Below are positions 44,812-56,262 of a DNA stretch of 64,000 bases, one piece after another. The notes under the pieces are model-generated. The model was not told the DNA's origin. It did no database searches and saw nothing but the letters and a program-made list of their open reading frames with translations. The stretch covers positions 1 through 64,000 of the forward strand of contig JANSLP010000076.1 in NCBI GenBank assembly GCA_029298735.1. The letters are read 5' to 3'. The stretch's first letter is position 1, and each line of letters starts with the position of its first letter. Both the position numbers and the translations under genes were made by a program. The DNA is from Ophiostoma sp. CBS 140.51 (taxonomy: Eukaryota; Ascomycota; Sordariomycetes; Ophiostomatales; Ophiostomataceae).

Positions 44812-45800
44812 CGCTCAGCGGGCGCTCGTGCGAGACGGCAGATGACGTTGAAGTTTTCGAGATATGTTCGATTGATGATATGGTTTTCGATGGATGCGAT
44901 GGATTGCGATGATCGAAGCTGGGTGTGTCGTAAAAAAAAAGACGAAAGCCTTGGCGACAGTGCTCCGTAGATAAGGATGGAACAATTCGAGTGTGTGGGG
45001 TTGTCAAATGCGTTGCTCGTTGTGTGTTTGTTGCGAGACGAGACTGGTTTCAGCAAAGGGAGTGTGATGTGAGATGAGGTGTCGTTGTTTAAAAGAGGCG
45101 CGACCCGTTCTTCAATGTGAAAAGGAGAAACGAAACGCGGAGGAAGGAACAGCACATGCTGCGGTTTGAACGTGTGCTAAAACCGAGCGGAGTGCCCTGT
45201 ATTACTGAGTGGTGTGGCAGGCGTGTTCTGGGGCCTACGTCGTTTGCTGTTCAAAATAGCAGGTGCTGATGTGAAATTTGTGGGTCTAATGGCACGCTAA
45301 ACCATGGGTTGGGGCAGACCTGTCGAGCCTTCCTGCGCAAGAAAATGCCTTTGAGAGCGCAGTCCGAGCCAGCCACAGTGAACACAGCCGGCCTATTATG
45401 GAGGCTGCCTAGTGGGGGAAGGTGCGATGGGATGGAAGCTCGGGTCGTTCCTGCAGGTAGCCTCGTCACCCTTTTCGCTCCTGCTATCAATCATCGCCGA
45501 CAGCGCTACAACGGCAACCGTTAGTTGATTCCCAAGTTGACATCACGAAAAGCCTCACATCACCACAGCTCCTCCGACGTTTCTACAACGCACAAACTCT
45601 ATATCGTGCATATACCCGCCAACGATACACGATCTGTATTCACGGACTACCAGTCGCATCGAGCTTGTTGCGCCGCTGAGACCTCCAGGACCAGAGATGG
45701 CCCAGCTTGCATGACGATCTTTTATCGAATCGAACAATTCGACTTCTTTAGACTTGAACTATAGGCTCTGGTACGACATACACATCTGTAGCTCGCTGGA
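44812..45800. promoter_or_regulatory. Divergent promoter region COY1 / VPS3
   Basis: 989 bp between opposite start codons. No gene or clear element stands out; short open frames here are not supported by any family pattern. Confidence 0.5.
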
Positions 45801-48800
45801 ATGGCTGCTGAGGCGGTCGCCGGCGGTGCCGGTGGTGCCGCTGCTACGGCCCTGGAGCGCGGACCGTTTGTTCTGCAGTCGTTGCTGGAAAACGTGCCGC
45901 TTTCGGCCGATGGCACCGATGAGGATATTCAGATCAATTGCGTCGACTACTATGGTAATTAGTTGTGACCGTGACTTTCGCATCTTATGGACGTTCATAG
46001 GGACAACAATTAGCTGACCTCCACCTAGACGGCAACTTATACGTTGGAACATCCGCCTCGGAGCTGCTCCATTTCGTCCAACTTCCTCCCGACCCCGATG
46101 ACGAGACCTCGACAAGCACGTTTATGCTCGCCTCAAGACTATCGCCGCCCTTTTCCGAACCATCGAATCCACCAGGACCGGCGCGGCCGGGTGTGCAACA
46201 GATCGTCCTGCTCCCACCAGTCGGCAAGGCCTGCGTTCTCTGCAACTGGACCGTTACCTTTTACTCCCTCCCCGAGCTTACCCCGATCTTCCGCGAGGTC
46301 AAGAACTGCAACTGGATCGGTGGTGTTGACCTCAGTGAGGAACTCGCGACAAGCCCGTCGCCCCGCGTCACTGTTTTGTTGTCCCTGAACCGCCGGCTAC
46401 AACTTGTTAGAATCGGCGAGGAGCCGCGGGCTGTGAAGAACATTGACTTCGCTGCAAGCACACTGTCAGTCCGCCGCGATGCCATTGCGTGTGTGGCCGA
46501 TGCACGGAACTATGCGCTGGTCCACGTGGAGCAGCAGCTCAAGATCCCGCTGATGAGCATATCCTCGCTGGACCAGCAGACGCCCGGCAATGCAGCCGGT
46601 CAAGTCCAGAATCTACAAGCCAGCCTTGGTGACACCAGCTTATCCCGGAGCTCATCGAGTGCACAGGCACATACCCGTTCGGGATCAACGGCCACGCAGC
46701 AGAGCGGACACAGCCGGAGCACATCTTTGGGGAGCTTTATGACTGGAAGCGGATCCCGCTCGTCAAGTCAACCGCCACCCCCGCCGCCCAAGGGAGACTC
46801 CGAGGAGGGTACCGCTGCTGCTGCCACTACAGAGCAGGACGGAACTTTGGTACCATCAAAACCGGCGTCTGTCGTTTCACGGAGCTCAGCAGCGAGTGAC
46901 GAGGCATCCACAACACCCACACAGCCGGCCCTGACACCAGCTGTAGTACTGCCACCACCACCGCCACCGAAGCCGACCATTATTACGCTGAAGCCTCTTG
47001 TCGTGTCCCCGACTCCAGAAGAATTTCTTATCGTGACTGGTACGGGACCGACAGACCCTGGTATCGGCATGTTTGTCAACCTCGATGGTGACCCCACGCG
47101 ACCTACTCTTGAGTTTGAGAGATATCCCACGGAGATTGTTGTGGACGGTGGTGTGTCCGACCTCTCTGCCTCACGGCCATCACTCGGTGGTGGAGGCCCT
47201 GGAGACGAGGAGGAAGATGGCTACGTCCTTGCCTCAATATCGAAAGATGAGGACGACGAACTCCGCTACGGTCTTGAGATCCAGCGCTGGGATGTGAACG
47301 TGGGCGAGGGTGAAGCAACCAAGTTCTGGCTCGAGACACCCGGAGACCAAAGTAAGACACCTGTGGGCGTCCACGGGCTTCTAGGACACCAAGAGTCAGT
47401 CGTCCGCGAGGTCGTCGACAGACTGGCCCAGAAGCGATTCTCTTTGCCAAAGAGCCCACCACCAGAAGAGAAATCCACGCCCACAAAGAAGGGCAAGAAA
47501 AAGAAAAACCAAAAGAAGGAAGCCGAGCCGCCTAAAGATGATAACAGCGCCAGCAAACCGGACGCCCACGAGGAGGAAGACGCAAGCCGCAACCGGGCTG
47601 AAATGGTCTTTGCTACTCGCCTGGCCAAGGCAACTGGACGCATTGCTGTTTGGTCTGGAGATTGCATCTGGTGGGTGATGCGCAACCCAGTGGTGCTTCA
47701 GCTAGAAGCCGGTTTGGAAGCTGCGTCTTCAGAAGCCAAGATTGCCCCGGAGACGGCAGATGAACGTCGTGAGCTGTTTGCAGTCTTGCGGTCACTCCGG
47801 GGTCGTGATGCCAAGACGGAGCTCGAGTTCGTCACCTTCAGCTATATCCGGCAACGCGGAGGTGCACTCTTGTTTATGAGTCTCCTTCATGCGACAGGTG
47901 AGGAGGCATTCTCTGACGCAGAACTGAAAGCCTTGGAGGAGGTTCTTCTAGACAGTGGACTCGATCCGCGTGTACTTTTGGCACTGGTTCCCGAGCTCCG
48001 CGACGAGATAATCCAGAGTCTAAAGGGTATCTGGATCTTCGGCGGTGTCAAGGATACGTTTGAAAAGTACCTGGCAAAAGAAAAAGCAAGCACGGGAAAG
48101 GGCTCTGTTGCGTCCCTCAACCCGAAGCTTCTCCAGTTCCTACGTCGCTTCTTGATTGCATGGCGGAAAAAGAAGGGATTTGGAAGCGTTGCAGACGAGA
48201 GCGATGTTTTCCGAACTGTGGATGCCGCACTGCTTTCTGTTCTCCTCGAGCTCGATCAGCACACACCCAAGGGCCTCGCTTACGTCAAGCCCGACTCCGT
48301 CCGTGGCGATCTCAACGATGTGGTCGACAAGGGCGTCGACTGTTTCGACCGCGCCGTGGAGCTGCTCGAATCACACCACCGCCTCTTTGTTCTCAGTCGC
48401 CTGTACCAGAGCCGTAAGATGGCCAGCGATGTCCTGGCGACATGGAAGCGGATCGTCGAGGGCGAGCGTGATGACGGAGGCGAGCTGGTCGACGGCGAGA
48501 ACAGGATCCGTGACTATCTATCCAAAATCTCTAACCAGGCCCTTGTGCAGGAGTACGGTCTGTGGCTTGCCAACCGCAATCCCAAGCTCGGCGTACAGAT
48601 CTTTGCCGACGACAAGGCGCGAGCATCCAAGTTTGAGCCGACACAGGTCGTGCCGCTGCTGCGTGAAAAGGCGCCGGGAGCGGTCAAATACTACCTCGAG
48701 CACCTCGTGTTTGCCAAGGGCCACTCGACTTATGTGGACGAGCTGATCTCCTACTATCTGGAGCTGGTCACAGGGGCCCTGCGGTCGTCTAAGACTGCCC

Positions 48801-49576
48801 GCGACACGATGCTGGCTGTTTATGAAGCCTACCGTGCGCTCCAGCCGCCGAAGCCGACCTTCCACCAGTTTCTGACTGACAATGCCGTTCCGGGCGACGA
48901 GGAGTGGCAGAGCCGGCTGCGCCTGTTGGAGCTGCTGGGCGGACCTCACCCTTACGACGTGGCAGCGATCCGAGCACGTTTGGTGGAATCGTTGCCAGCA
49001 GACCAGCCGGCTGAGCGCTTGCTTGTGCCGGAGACTATCATTCTCAACGGCCGTGAGCACCGCCACGAAGATGCGTTGCGGCTGCTTGTGCATGGCTTGG
49101 GCGACTACGACACCGCCATCAAATATTGTTTGCTTGGCGGCTCGAGCCTGTACAACACGGTTCGCAAGGCCACTGTCGGCGGGGGCGGTGGCAACAGCAA
49201 CAATGGAAGCAACCGCCTGCCTAAGAGACGCGAAAGCCTGCCACCGACAGTTGAGACGCAGGAGAAGCTGTTCCGCACGCTGCTGGTCGAATTCTTGGCC
49301 ATTGAAGATGTCAGTGACCGTATCGAGCAGACGGGATCACTGCTTGGACGCTTTGCCGGCTGGTTTGACGTTTTGGACGTGCTCAAATTGTTGCCGGACT
49401 CTTGGTCCATTGACGTCACGTCTGGGTTCCTTGTTCACTCGCTGCGTGAGCTGGTCCGTGATCGGAACCAAAGCACTGTGGCTCGGGCTCTGAGCGGCGC
49501 CGAGAATCTGCGGGTGCACGACGAGCTGATTAAGAAGACGGAAGACAAGGGGCCTCAAATAGAGGCGGAGAATTAA
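45801..49576 (+). CDS. VPS3: CORVET complex subunit VPS3 (TGFBRAP1-like)
   Basis: Two exons, 45801-45954 and 46029-49576, over a 74-bp intron; 3702 nt, 1233 aa. VPS3 is a CORVET-specific subunit that binds Rab5-type GTPases for early endosome tethering. The join gives NCVDYYDGNLYVGTSASELL, the first blades of the CNH (citron homology) beta-propeller, continuing with RPGVQQIVLLPPVGKACVLC and KNCNWIGGVDLSEE. The propeller is interrupted by a long low-complexity insert at about 255-369, rich in S, Q and P with PPPPPP runs, and a second Lys-rich insert (KKGKKKKNQKKEAE, ~540). The C-terminal half is an all-helical Vps39/TRAP1-type solenoid (LEEVLLDSGLDPRVLLALV; SHHRLFVLSRLYQSRKMASD; EDALRLLVHGLGDYDTAIKY). 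I prefer VPS3 to its HOPS paralogue VPS39 because the N-terminus reads like fungal VPS3 as I remember it. No RING finger is seen at the end. Confidence 0.9.
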
Positions 49577-49939
49577 GAGTGGTAGAAGGAGGCCTGGGTA
49601 ATTAAGATAGGATTGGAAGAGAGAATGGGAGCGGACTCATACAGCCTTTGCTTTTAATGACAGCAACTTTGATAAACATCAGATTCAGACTTTGAATATA
49701 CAAGCATTCTGACATTGTATTAAACAAGTATCTAACAGTGTGACAATATAAAGTGTCCACCCTATCCCGAACGCCGTACATCCATCCCAGTGCCATCTTA
49801 GGGGCAATAGGGAGAACAGTAGAATAAATAACCAAAAGCAAATCCCAGAAGATAATGTTACACAATTTGAAAGGGGAAATTAGAAGCAAGATGTCGATAA
49901 AAGACCAAAGATATGAGAAGACAGAGCCTCCCCATCTCT
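49577..49939. other. Convergent 3' region VPS3 / alpha-mannosidase
   Basis: 363 bp of AT-rich sequence between facing stop codons. No gene seen. Confidence 0.6.
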
Positions 49940-51958
49940 TTATTTGTCGGTAAAGGTGGCGCGTCTGAAGGGATGGGCCTCCGTGTTAAAGACCCATTCG
50001 TCGAGGCTCAGCACGTCAAAGTCCTCAAAGACGAGGTAAAAGTACTTGAGCGTCTCGGCTAGCCAGAAGCTCTCCATGCGGTCGAACATGGCGTTGGAGT
50101 CGGAGCGGAGCACGTCTTCGACGGCAGCGGCGGCGACCTGGCCCTCATTGCCGGAGCCGGGCGCAGCGCCAGTGTGGCGGACGACGTGCTCAAACATGCG
50201 CCAGGCCTTCTCAGGCCACTGCTTGTCGCCCGTCAGGCGCCACATAACAAAGACGGACTCAATGGCCTCGGGCCGCAGCAGGTAGTGCGGGTTGTCGACG
50301 TCGAGCATGCCCGGAGGGATGCGGCCCTCCTTCATAATGTTCTCAACGCCATCGTCAACGTTGCCATCACCGCCGCCCATGAGGCTACAATGGTTAGTGG
50401 GTCGTTTTTGAAATAGGGATGGGTGGGGTTGGACATGTACTCACCTAACTTGCTTCCAGTGCTCCTTGAGGGCGTCGCGCCACTTGTCCTCCGAGTAGGC
50501 GCAGCGCAGACCGGTCTGCAGCTCACCGGGGCCACCGCACGACGCGAAGAAGAACTTCTCCGGGCCAATACCGGTGGCAGTCGCATTGTACGACCAAACA
50601 CAGCCGTCGGTTAGCTGGGCAGCCAGGTCAATGTTCTCGTTCTCGTCGGGGCCACCGAAAGCACGTGCGGCAAGACCGACCATGCCACCAGCGAAGCAGC
50701 CCAAGTGCTCGCCGCGGGCAGTCGAAACGACAGTCTTGCCAGTCATTGGGTCGTCCGTGACCTTGGCCTCACCCGGCAGGAGGAGCTTCAGGTTCCAAGC
50801 GTTGATGACACGGCGGAAGATGTGCTTTTTGGCGACAGGTAGCCACTTCTCGTACATCTGGCGCGGCTGGTCAAGGGCGCCGCCGAGCAACAACCACTGC
50901 TTGGGCAGGTACTCAAAGAGCGAGTCGGCCTTGCCGTTGATGGTGAAGAGGTCGTCCTCGTCGAAAGCAGGCTTGGAGGCGTCAATGGTGACGGGCCACA
51001 TGCCGGGCAGACGGGTAATCTGCTGGTGAGCAGCAAGGACGTCCGAGATGCGCTGGACAGCGTCGTAGAAGCGCACATCACCAGTCAGCTGCGTCAGACG
51101 CGTGAACTCGAGCGAGAGCGTGCCAATCTCCGCCGACAGCATCTTGGTGGGAGCAGACGTCTGCATCTCGCCCAGAGCGTACGCGAGCCAGTCCCAGCGG
51201 CCCATAGGCAAACGGTTGGGCGTGTCAAAGGCACCGAGCAGGATCTCGCCAATCTCCGTAGCCTTGTGCAGCAGCTGGGGATAGGCCTTGCCACTGATCT
51301 CGTAGGCACCCAAGAAGCCGCCCAGGTAGCGAATGGTCGTCTCAAAAACGTGCACAGTGCCGGCATCCGTCACGCCAAAGTCAATGGCCTCGCAGGCACG
51401 GACAGCCATGCGGAACTCGTCGCGCAAGCCCAGGATCCAAAGCGTATCGAGCGTGTCGACCAGGGTAGCTGACCAGCCGCCGAGCTTCTCGTAGTCCTGG
51501 CGCGGCGTGGCCGAAAGCGGCTGCACCTCGTCGGCCATCCACGCGTTGTCCTTGTAGCCCTCCCAGGAGCGCATGAAGCTGGCCTTGACGGCCTCGAGAC
51601 GGGCCTTGCGCACCTCAAGCTCTTCGCTGGTCTCCTTGGGCGCGTTCTTCTGCATAGCGGGGACAAGACGGCCAGCTGCGACGGCGTCTGAAGCAGGCAC
51701 GGGCAGCTCTTTAAAGGACTCTACGGGGTAGCGGTCCGGCAGCTTCTCGAGGCGCAGGTAGTTGGAGCTGGCTTGGCCCTCTTCATGATGCGGTGGCGGT
51801 GGGATCTTGACAGGCGGTGCTTTGGGGATGGGGCCCTGGGTCTTGTAAGTGTAGCGGTCCAGAATTTCGGGGTCCTTGCGGAGGAGGACGTAGAAGGCGC
51901 CAACGAACACCGCCGCGATAATGATAAAGGCGCGCCAGCGGCGCATTGGGCCGATCAT
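49940..51958 (-). CDS. MNS1: Class I alpha-1,2-mannosidase (GH47), type II membrane protein
   Basis: Two exons, 51958-50445 and 50384-49940, over a 60-bp intron with donor GTGAGT; 1959 nt, 652 aa. GH47 enzymes trim alpha-1,2-linked mannose from N-glycans in the ER and early Golgi, using calcium and inverting chemistry. A single membrane anchor lies at about residues 10-26 (FIIIAAVFVGAFYVLL) after a short basic cytosolic end, then a Pro-rich stem to ~75. The (alpha/alpha)7 barrel follows: MRSWEGYKDNAWMADEVQPL, LVDTLDTLWILGLRDEF, FETTIRYLGGFLGAYEISG, MGRWDWLAYALGEMQTSAPT, GTLSLEFTRLTQLTGD. Exon 2 supplies NPHYLLRPEAIESVFVMWRL, MESFWLAETLKYFYLVFED and the FNTEAHPF ending that carries the calcium-binding Thr. 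ER versus Golgi placement is not decided by the sequence; the symbol follows the yeast enzyme. Confidence 0.94.
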
Positions 51959-53901
51959 GATGGTGTGCGGTTTTCGGGGTCGGCGGATATAAAGAGAGAT
52001 GGAGAGGGTGGAAGATCAAAGTTCTCGTTTTCGATATGTCGCGATATCGAGATGCCGAGGATCGAATTTGATGAGGCTTAATATATCGAAATTCGAGATA
52101 ACACGGCTAAGGTCCCGACGTCATCGCTCGGCGGGTATCTGTTTCGTGAAAGGGACTCTCGCGTTGATCAACAAGCCGTTGAAAGGAAAAGACAAAACTG
52201 CGGAGTACAAAAGCCAACTCCAAAAGATTGAGGAAGAAACGACGTCAAGAAGCACTTCTTTCTCCGCTTCGCCAAAACTGTGTTGAAGTTGGCATGTGGA
52301 GCTTCCCTTATTCTCCCCTATTTTGTAATGGTGAAATCGCCTCCCTGTTGCTCCTTCCGTTCCCAGGAAGTAGAAGTTAGGGGATGGAGGTCGCAGTTGC
52401 TGCTGTTTTTGGTGCCAATATCACAAGGAAATGAGCTGCAGGACGCGCTAAAATACCAGGAAAAGCGGAGACTTGCGAAAAGGTACACAAACTCGCAAAA
52501 AAACAGGTGCAACTGGCGGACTGGCGCGCGTTGGTCTTGTCTGACTGTTGCACCTGTAGCACTCCACCCAGGCACACACGTTGGGCTGCTTTTGGCGCGT
52601 TTTCGCTGGAAGGTCTGACCTGGCGAGCCCTGCCGCGCAAACGTAAACCTTGGACGAAAATAGGGGAAGGGGGGGCAAAACAAGCAAGAGCGAGACACGA
52701 AATGTGGGGCCAGACTGAAGGACCCCTCCTTTTCTCACTTCACGTTGGCTGGACTTGTCTTCAACAGTTGATGTACGACGTGACGGCAGGTGCGTTCCAC
52801 ATAAAAATGTTGATAATGTAAGCGGAGGAAGGAGTTGCTGGGTCTATCAAAGGGCAAGCTGAAAAGTGAGCTTCTACGAATGAAGAGGTGCACGTTTAAC
52901 TGCATCTTTATGTACATTCCCCTCCTGCACACCGTTCCCCTCAACCACGACTGGCCCACATCGCTTCCTCAAACGACCCTGCCCAAGATCCTGGGACTAC
53001 AATATGCATATCGATCACGAAAATGAAAAGAAGATGCTGAAAAAGAGCACTTTCGATGTCCATCCGTAAGGCTGAGAAGGAGGAGGGGTGTGTTGAATGC
53101 ATTGTTCGCGAATGGCCAGGAACGTTGCGAATAAGGGGACCGTCCAACGCTAGAGAGCACTGCCACGCTCGGCTCTGCATCTTGTTCCTGTATTCAGGTG
53201 CGGGCAGCCGCGGGCAACAGACGGGATCTCAAAGCTTCCGTCAAAGGGCTGGATGCCAAGTGGCTCTTTCAAAACCGCCAAAAGAAAAAGGGTCCAGCCT
53301 CGTTTGTCGCACGTTGACACCTTCGTGGTTTACGTGACTACAAACATCGGACGGTTTGTCGTCGAGATATTCGACTCTGTCTGGCGATCCCGAGATCTGT
53401 TGGGACGGCCCGCGTGTATAACAAAGGAACGAGTAAAAAGGCGTGACAAAAGCGTGTAACAAGGAATGTATGTGGACATAATAGTATTGTTGATGCCGCT
53501 CGCCATATATTGAGGAGTCACCTCCTACATACTCAAGGCATATTATAAGGCGGACAGAAAAGTCACGAGAACAGCAGACAATTTGCAACACAGCGGAGAA
53601 GCGGAGACACCGAAGATATCATCCAGCCGGAGCATAGACAGCGAGAAGAGCAGAGAAGAAAAATAAAGCCTCGTCCAATTATTTGAAGAAAAGGACAACA
53701 CAAAGGTATGACAGTTGTAGTTGAAAAAAGTGAATAAAAAAGAGAGAGAAAAGAGAGAAAACAAGAGCCACAGGGTCTCTCTCCTTTTTTATAAGGGAGA
53801 ATGGAGGGAGGGCGGAAAGACAGTCCAAAAAATCCTGCTTCAACATGCAAAACATGGCCACCGTTCATCGTCTTATCGTCACGCGAGGGCGGGCCTCAAA
53901 C
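51959..53901. other. Gene-free gap between mannosidase and calmodulin
   Basis: 1.9 kb holding the mannosidase promoter at its left end and the calmodulin 3' flank at its right end. I find no supportable gene between them. A hairpin with 11-bp arms lies at 52503-52557. Open frames are short and low in complexity. Confidence 0.55.
52503..52557. repeat. Inverted repeat, 11-bp arms, 33-nt spacer
   Basis: ACAGGTGCAAC at 52503-52513 and its exact reverse complement GTTGCACCTGT at 52547-52557. It lies about 550 bp upstream of the mannosidase start and could be a regulator site or chance. Confidence 0.75.
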
Positions 53902-55019
53902 TTATTTCTGCATCATGAGCTGGACGAACTCGTTGTCTAAAAGGGAAGGGGGCTCTGTCAGTAAATCGTTCCATAGGTTCATATACAAATAAGAATGGGT
54001 TTGGGACGCACAGTCAATCCGGCCATCGCCGTCCTGGTCGGCCTCGCGGATCATCTCGTCAACCTCCTCGTCCGTCAGCTTCTCGCCAATCGACGTCATG
54101 ACGTGACGCAGCTCGGCAGCCGAGATGAAGCCGTTGTTGTCGCGGTCAAAGACCTTGAAAGCCTCGCGGATCTCCTCCTCGGAGTCGGTGTCCTTCATCT
54201 TGCGCGCCATCATGGTCAGGAACTCTGCAGAGAGGTTAGCATGTGTTGTCCTGGTTGTTGTCTTCTCAAGCTCTTATCTGCCTATCCTCTTATCCCCTTA
54301 TCTCGCCACTCCAACGGTCCAACCGTTGTAACCGCTCAACACCAATAGCCAAACGTACCAGGGAAGTCAATGGTGCCGTTGTTGTCGGCGTCGACCTCGT
54401 TGATCATGTCCTGCAGCTCGGACTCGGAGGGGTTCTGCCCAAGCGAGCGCATGACGGTGCCGAGCTCCTTGGTGGTGATCTGGCCTGTGTAGAGGGGGAT
54501 AGACAGTGTCAGCTGGAACTGCACTTCGTGCGTTATGCGGGCGGTTATGAAACCGAAAATGGCGGCGAACGGGTGTCCAGCGCGCCGCGCAGACGGCAAA
54601 AGCAATTCGAAGTACATAGAGGGTGTTCACTGACCATCGCCGTCCTTGTCCTATTCATGTCAACAAAGAAGAGGGGTTAGCCACAAAAGCCGTTGAAAGC
54701 GGGAAGCGGGATAGTTGCCGAAGCTCTCGAGACAAGTTGTCGGGAGCGGGGGCGGAGAGCGGGGGAAGGACAGTGTCGGGGGGAAGCAAACATACAAACA
54801 GAGAGAAAGCCTCCTTGAACTCGGAGACCTGCTCCTCGGTAAGTGACTCAGCCTGTCCATTGTGCAGTCAGGTTAGTTTGGTGATCAAAACAAGACGAAG
54901 ACGAAGCCAAAGAGGTTGGAGCCAAGACCCGTGAGAATCGCGGGCACGGTCGAGAACGCTGCCGCCAAACCCAGCTAGTGACAAGGCAACAAGGGCGAAG
55001 AGTCGAAGAAACGAACCAT
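53902..55019 (-). CDS. CMD1: Calmodulin
   Basis: Six coding exons: 55019-55017 (the ATG alone), 54852-54796, 54650-54635 (16 nt), 54484-54359, 54224-54012 and 53936-53902; introns of 164, 145, 150, 134 and 75 bp. Total 450 nt, 149 aa, exactly the calmodulin length. Calmodulin is the cytosolic calcium sensor that activates calcineurin, CaM kinases and myosins. Four EF-hand loops are intact: 21-32 (DKDGDGQITTKE), 57-68 ([12 protein letters not shown]), 94-105 ([12 protein letters not shown]) and 130-141 ([12 protein letters not shown]), each with Asp at position 1 and Glu at position 12. The end is VQLMMQK. The protein begins MAESLTEEQ, where I recall most filamentous fungi having MADSLTEEQ. 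The start was set upstream because no in-frame ATG exists in exon 2; the donor after it is GTTCGT, a weak site and the least certain part of the model. Confidence 0.96.
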
Positions 55020-56262
55020 AATTGCGGAGTGTATTGTGTGTGCTTGAAGAAACGGAGGTCGTCGTTCGAAAAAGTGACGATGCAGATGTCACGCGAAAAA
55101 AAAGAGGTGCTGGGGCGGGTTGGTGGTGTAGAAGGGAGAGCTTGAAGCCTTAGCCGACGGTCACTGCTGCCTCGCGTGGGTGGGTTGTTATTATATGTCG
55201 GTGTACGGAGCAGGGCAGAAGTTTTCTTGCGCTGGAAGGAACAACCACCAAGAAAAAGGAGGGGAGAAGGGGGGGTGGTTGACGCAGCCCAGTGGGCAAG
55301 AGCCAGTCGAGCCAGCTTGGGAAGGAGCGGGGCAGAACCAGAGAGGCCTCAAACAAGGGGTTTCTGGCAGCGTCTTATGTGTAGCCTACTGCTAACAATT
55401 AGGGGCTCTTGTCAAGCCTGTGGGATTGACAATTGGCCAGTTTGCTTGCCTGATCGTTGCGCCTGGAACAGAGAGGACAGAGACGAAAGGAAAAAGGCGC
55501 TGGTTGGGCAAATGCGGCTCTCTGGGAGCAATTTCCAACAAGGTTGCACTTGGCTCATCCAGCCAATCCCAGGGCTAGCGCTGGAGAGCTGAAAAGAAGG
55601 CGGGAAGGGAAGGAAAGAACGACGTAGACAGATGAGACAGACGTAGGCTGTCAGATTGTGGAAACCCGGTTTGGTGCATATCCTCAGATCCTGTCCCGAA
55701 ACCGAAACAGCGACACGTTGGCGCCCATAGCAGTGCTGGAAGGAGCAAAGAACGGAGCTGGCTCAGTGGACTCGCAGTGGATTCCAGTGGAGAGACCGCC
55801 CCCAGTCGGTCGAGCTCTCCCCAAAGCCTGAGACTCGGCAGCTTTAGGCTAGCGCAGCTGCTGTCGCATGCAACGGTGCTACTGGCCAGCACAGCTGCTT
55901 GCGGATTCCGTCAGCGACTTTCCAAAGAAGCCAATGTCACGATCTTGACGTCGAGAAACCAGCCATTGAACATCAACGACCACGACGCCATACGCAGTAT
56001 CTGGCACCAGCACAAGCTGCATAATTCAAAGATACACCATACGATATCCACAGCGACCGCTTATCTCGACGACATCTCTGCTCTTTCGGCAACCCTGCGA
56101 CTCCGAATCGATTAGCCGTCAAGCTTCACGAATAAATTCAACGACCGATCAAAGAGTTTACGAATCCGAGCTGCTTCCGAGTAACCTCCGCCCCTGACTC
56201 CCAGCTCCCTTGAACCTGTTCCCAACTTCGGCGGCGGCGACGATCCCGCTAGTGCGTCCGCC
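55020..56262. promoter_or_regulatory. Divergent promoter region calmodulin / TLG2
   Basis: 1.24 kb between opposite start codons. No extra gene is supported. The calmodulin side contains the leader; a G/A-rich stretch lies at about 55,245-55,280. Confidence 0.5.
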
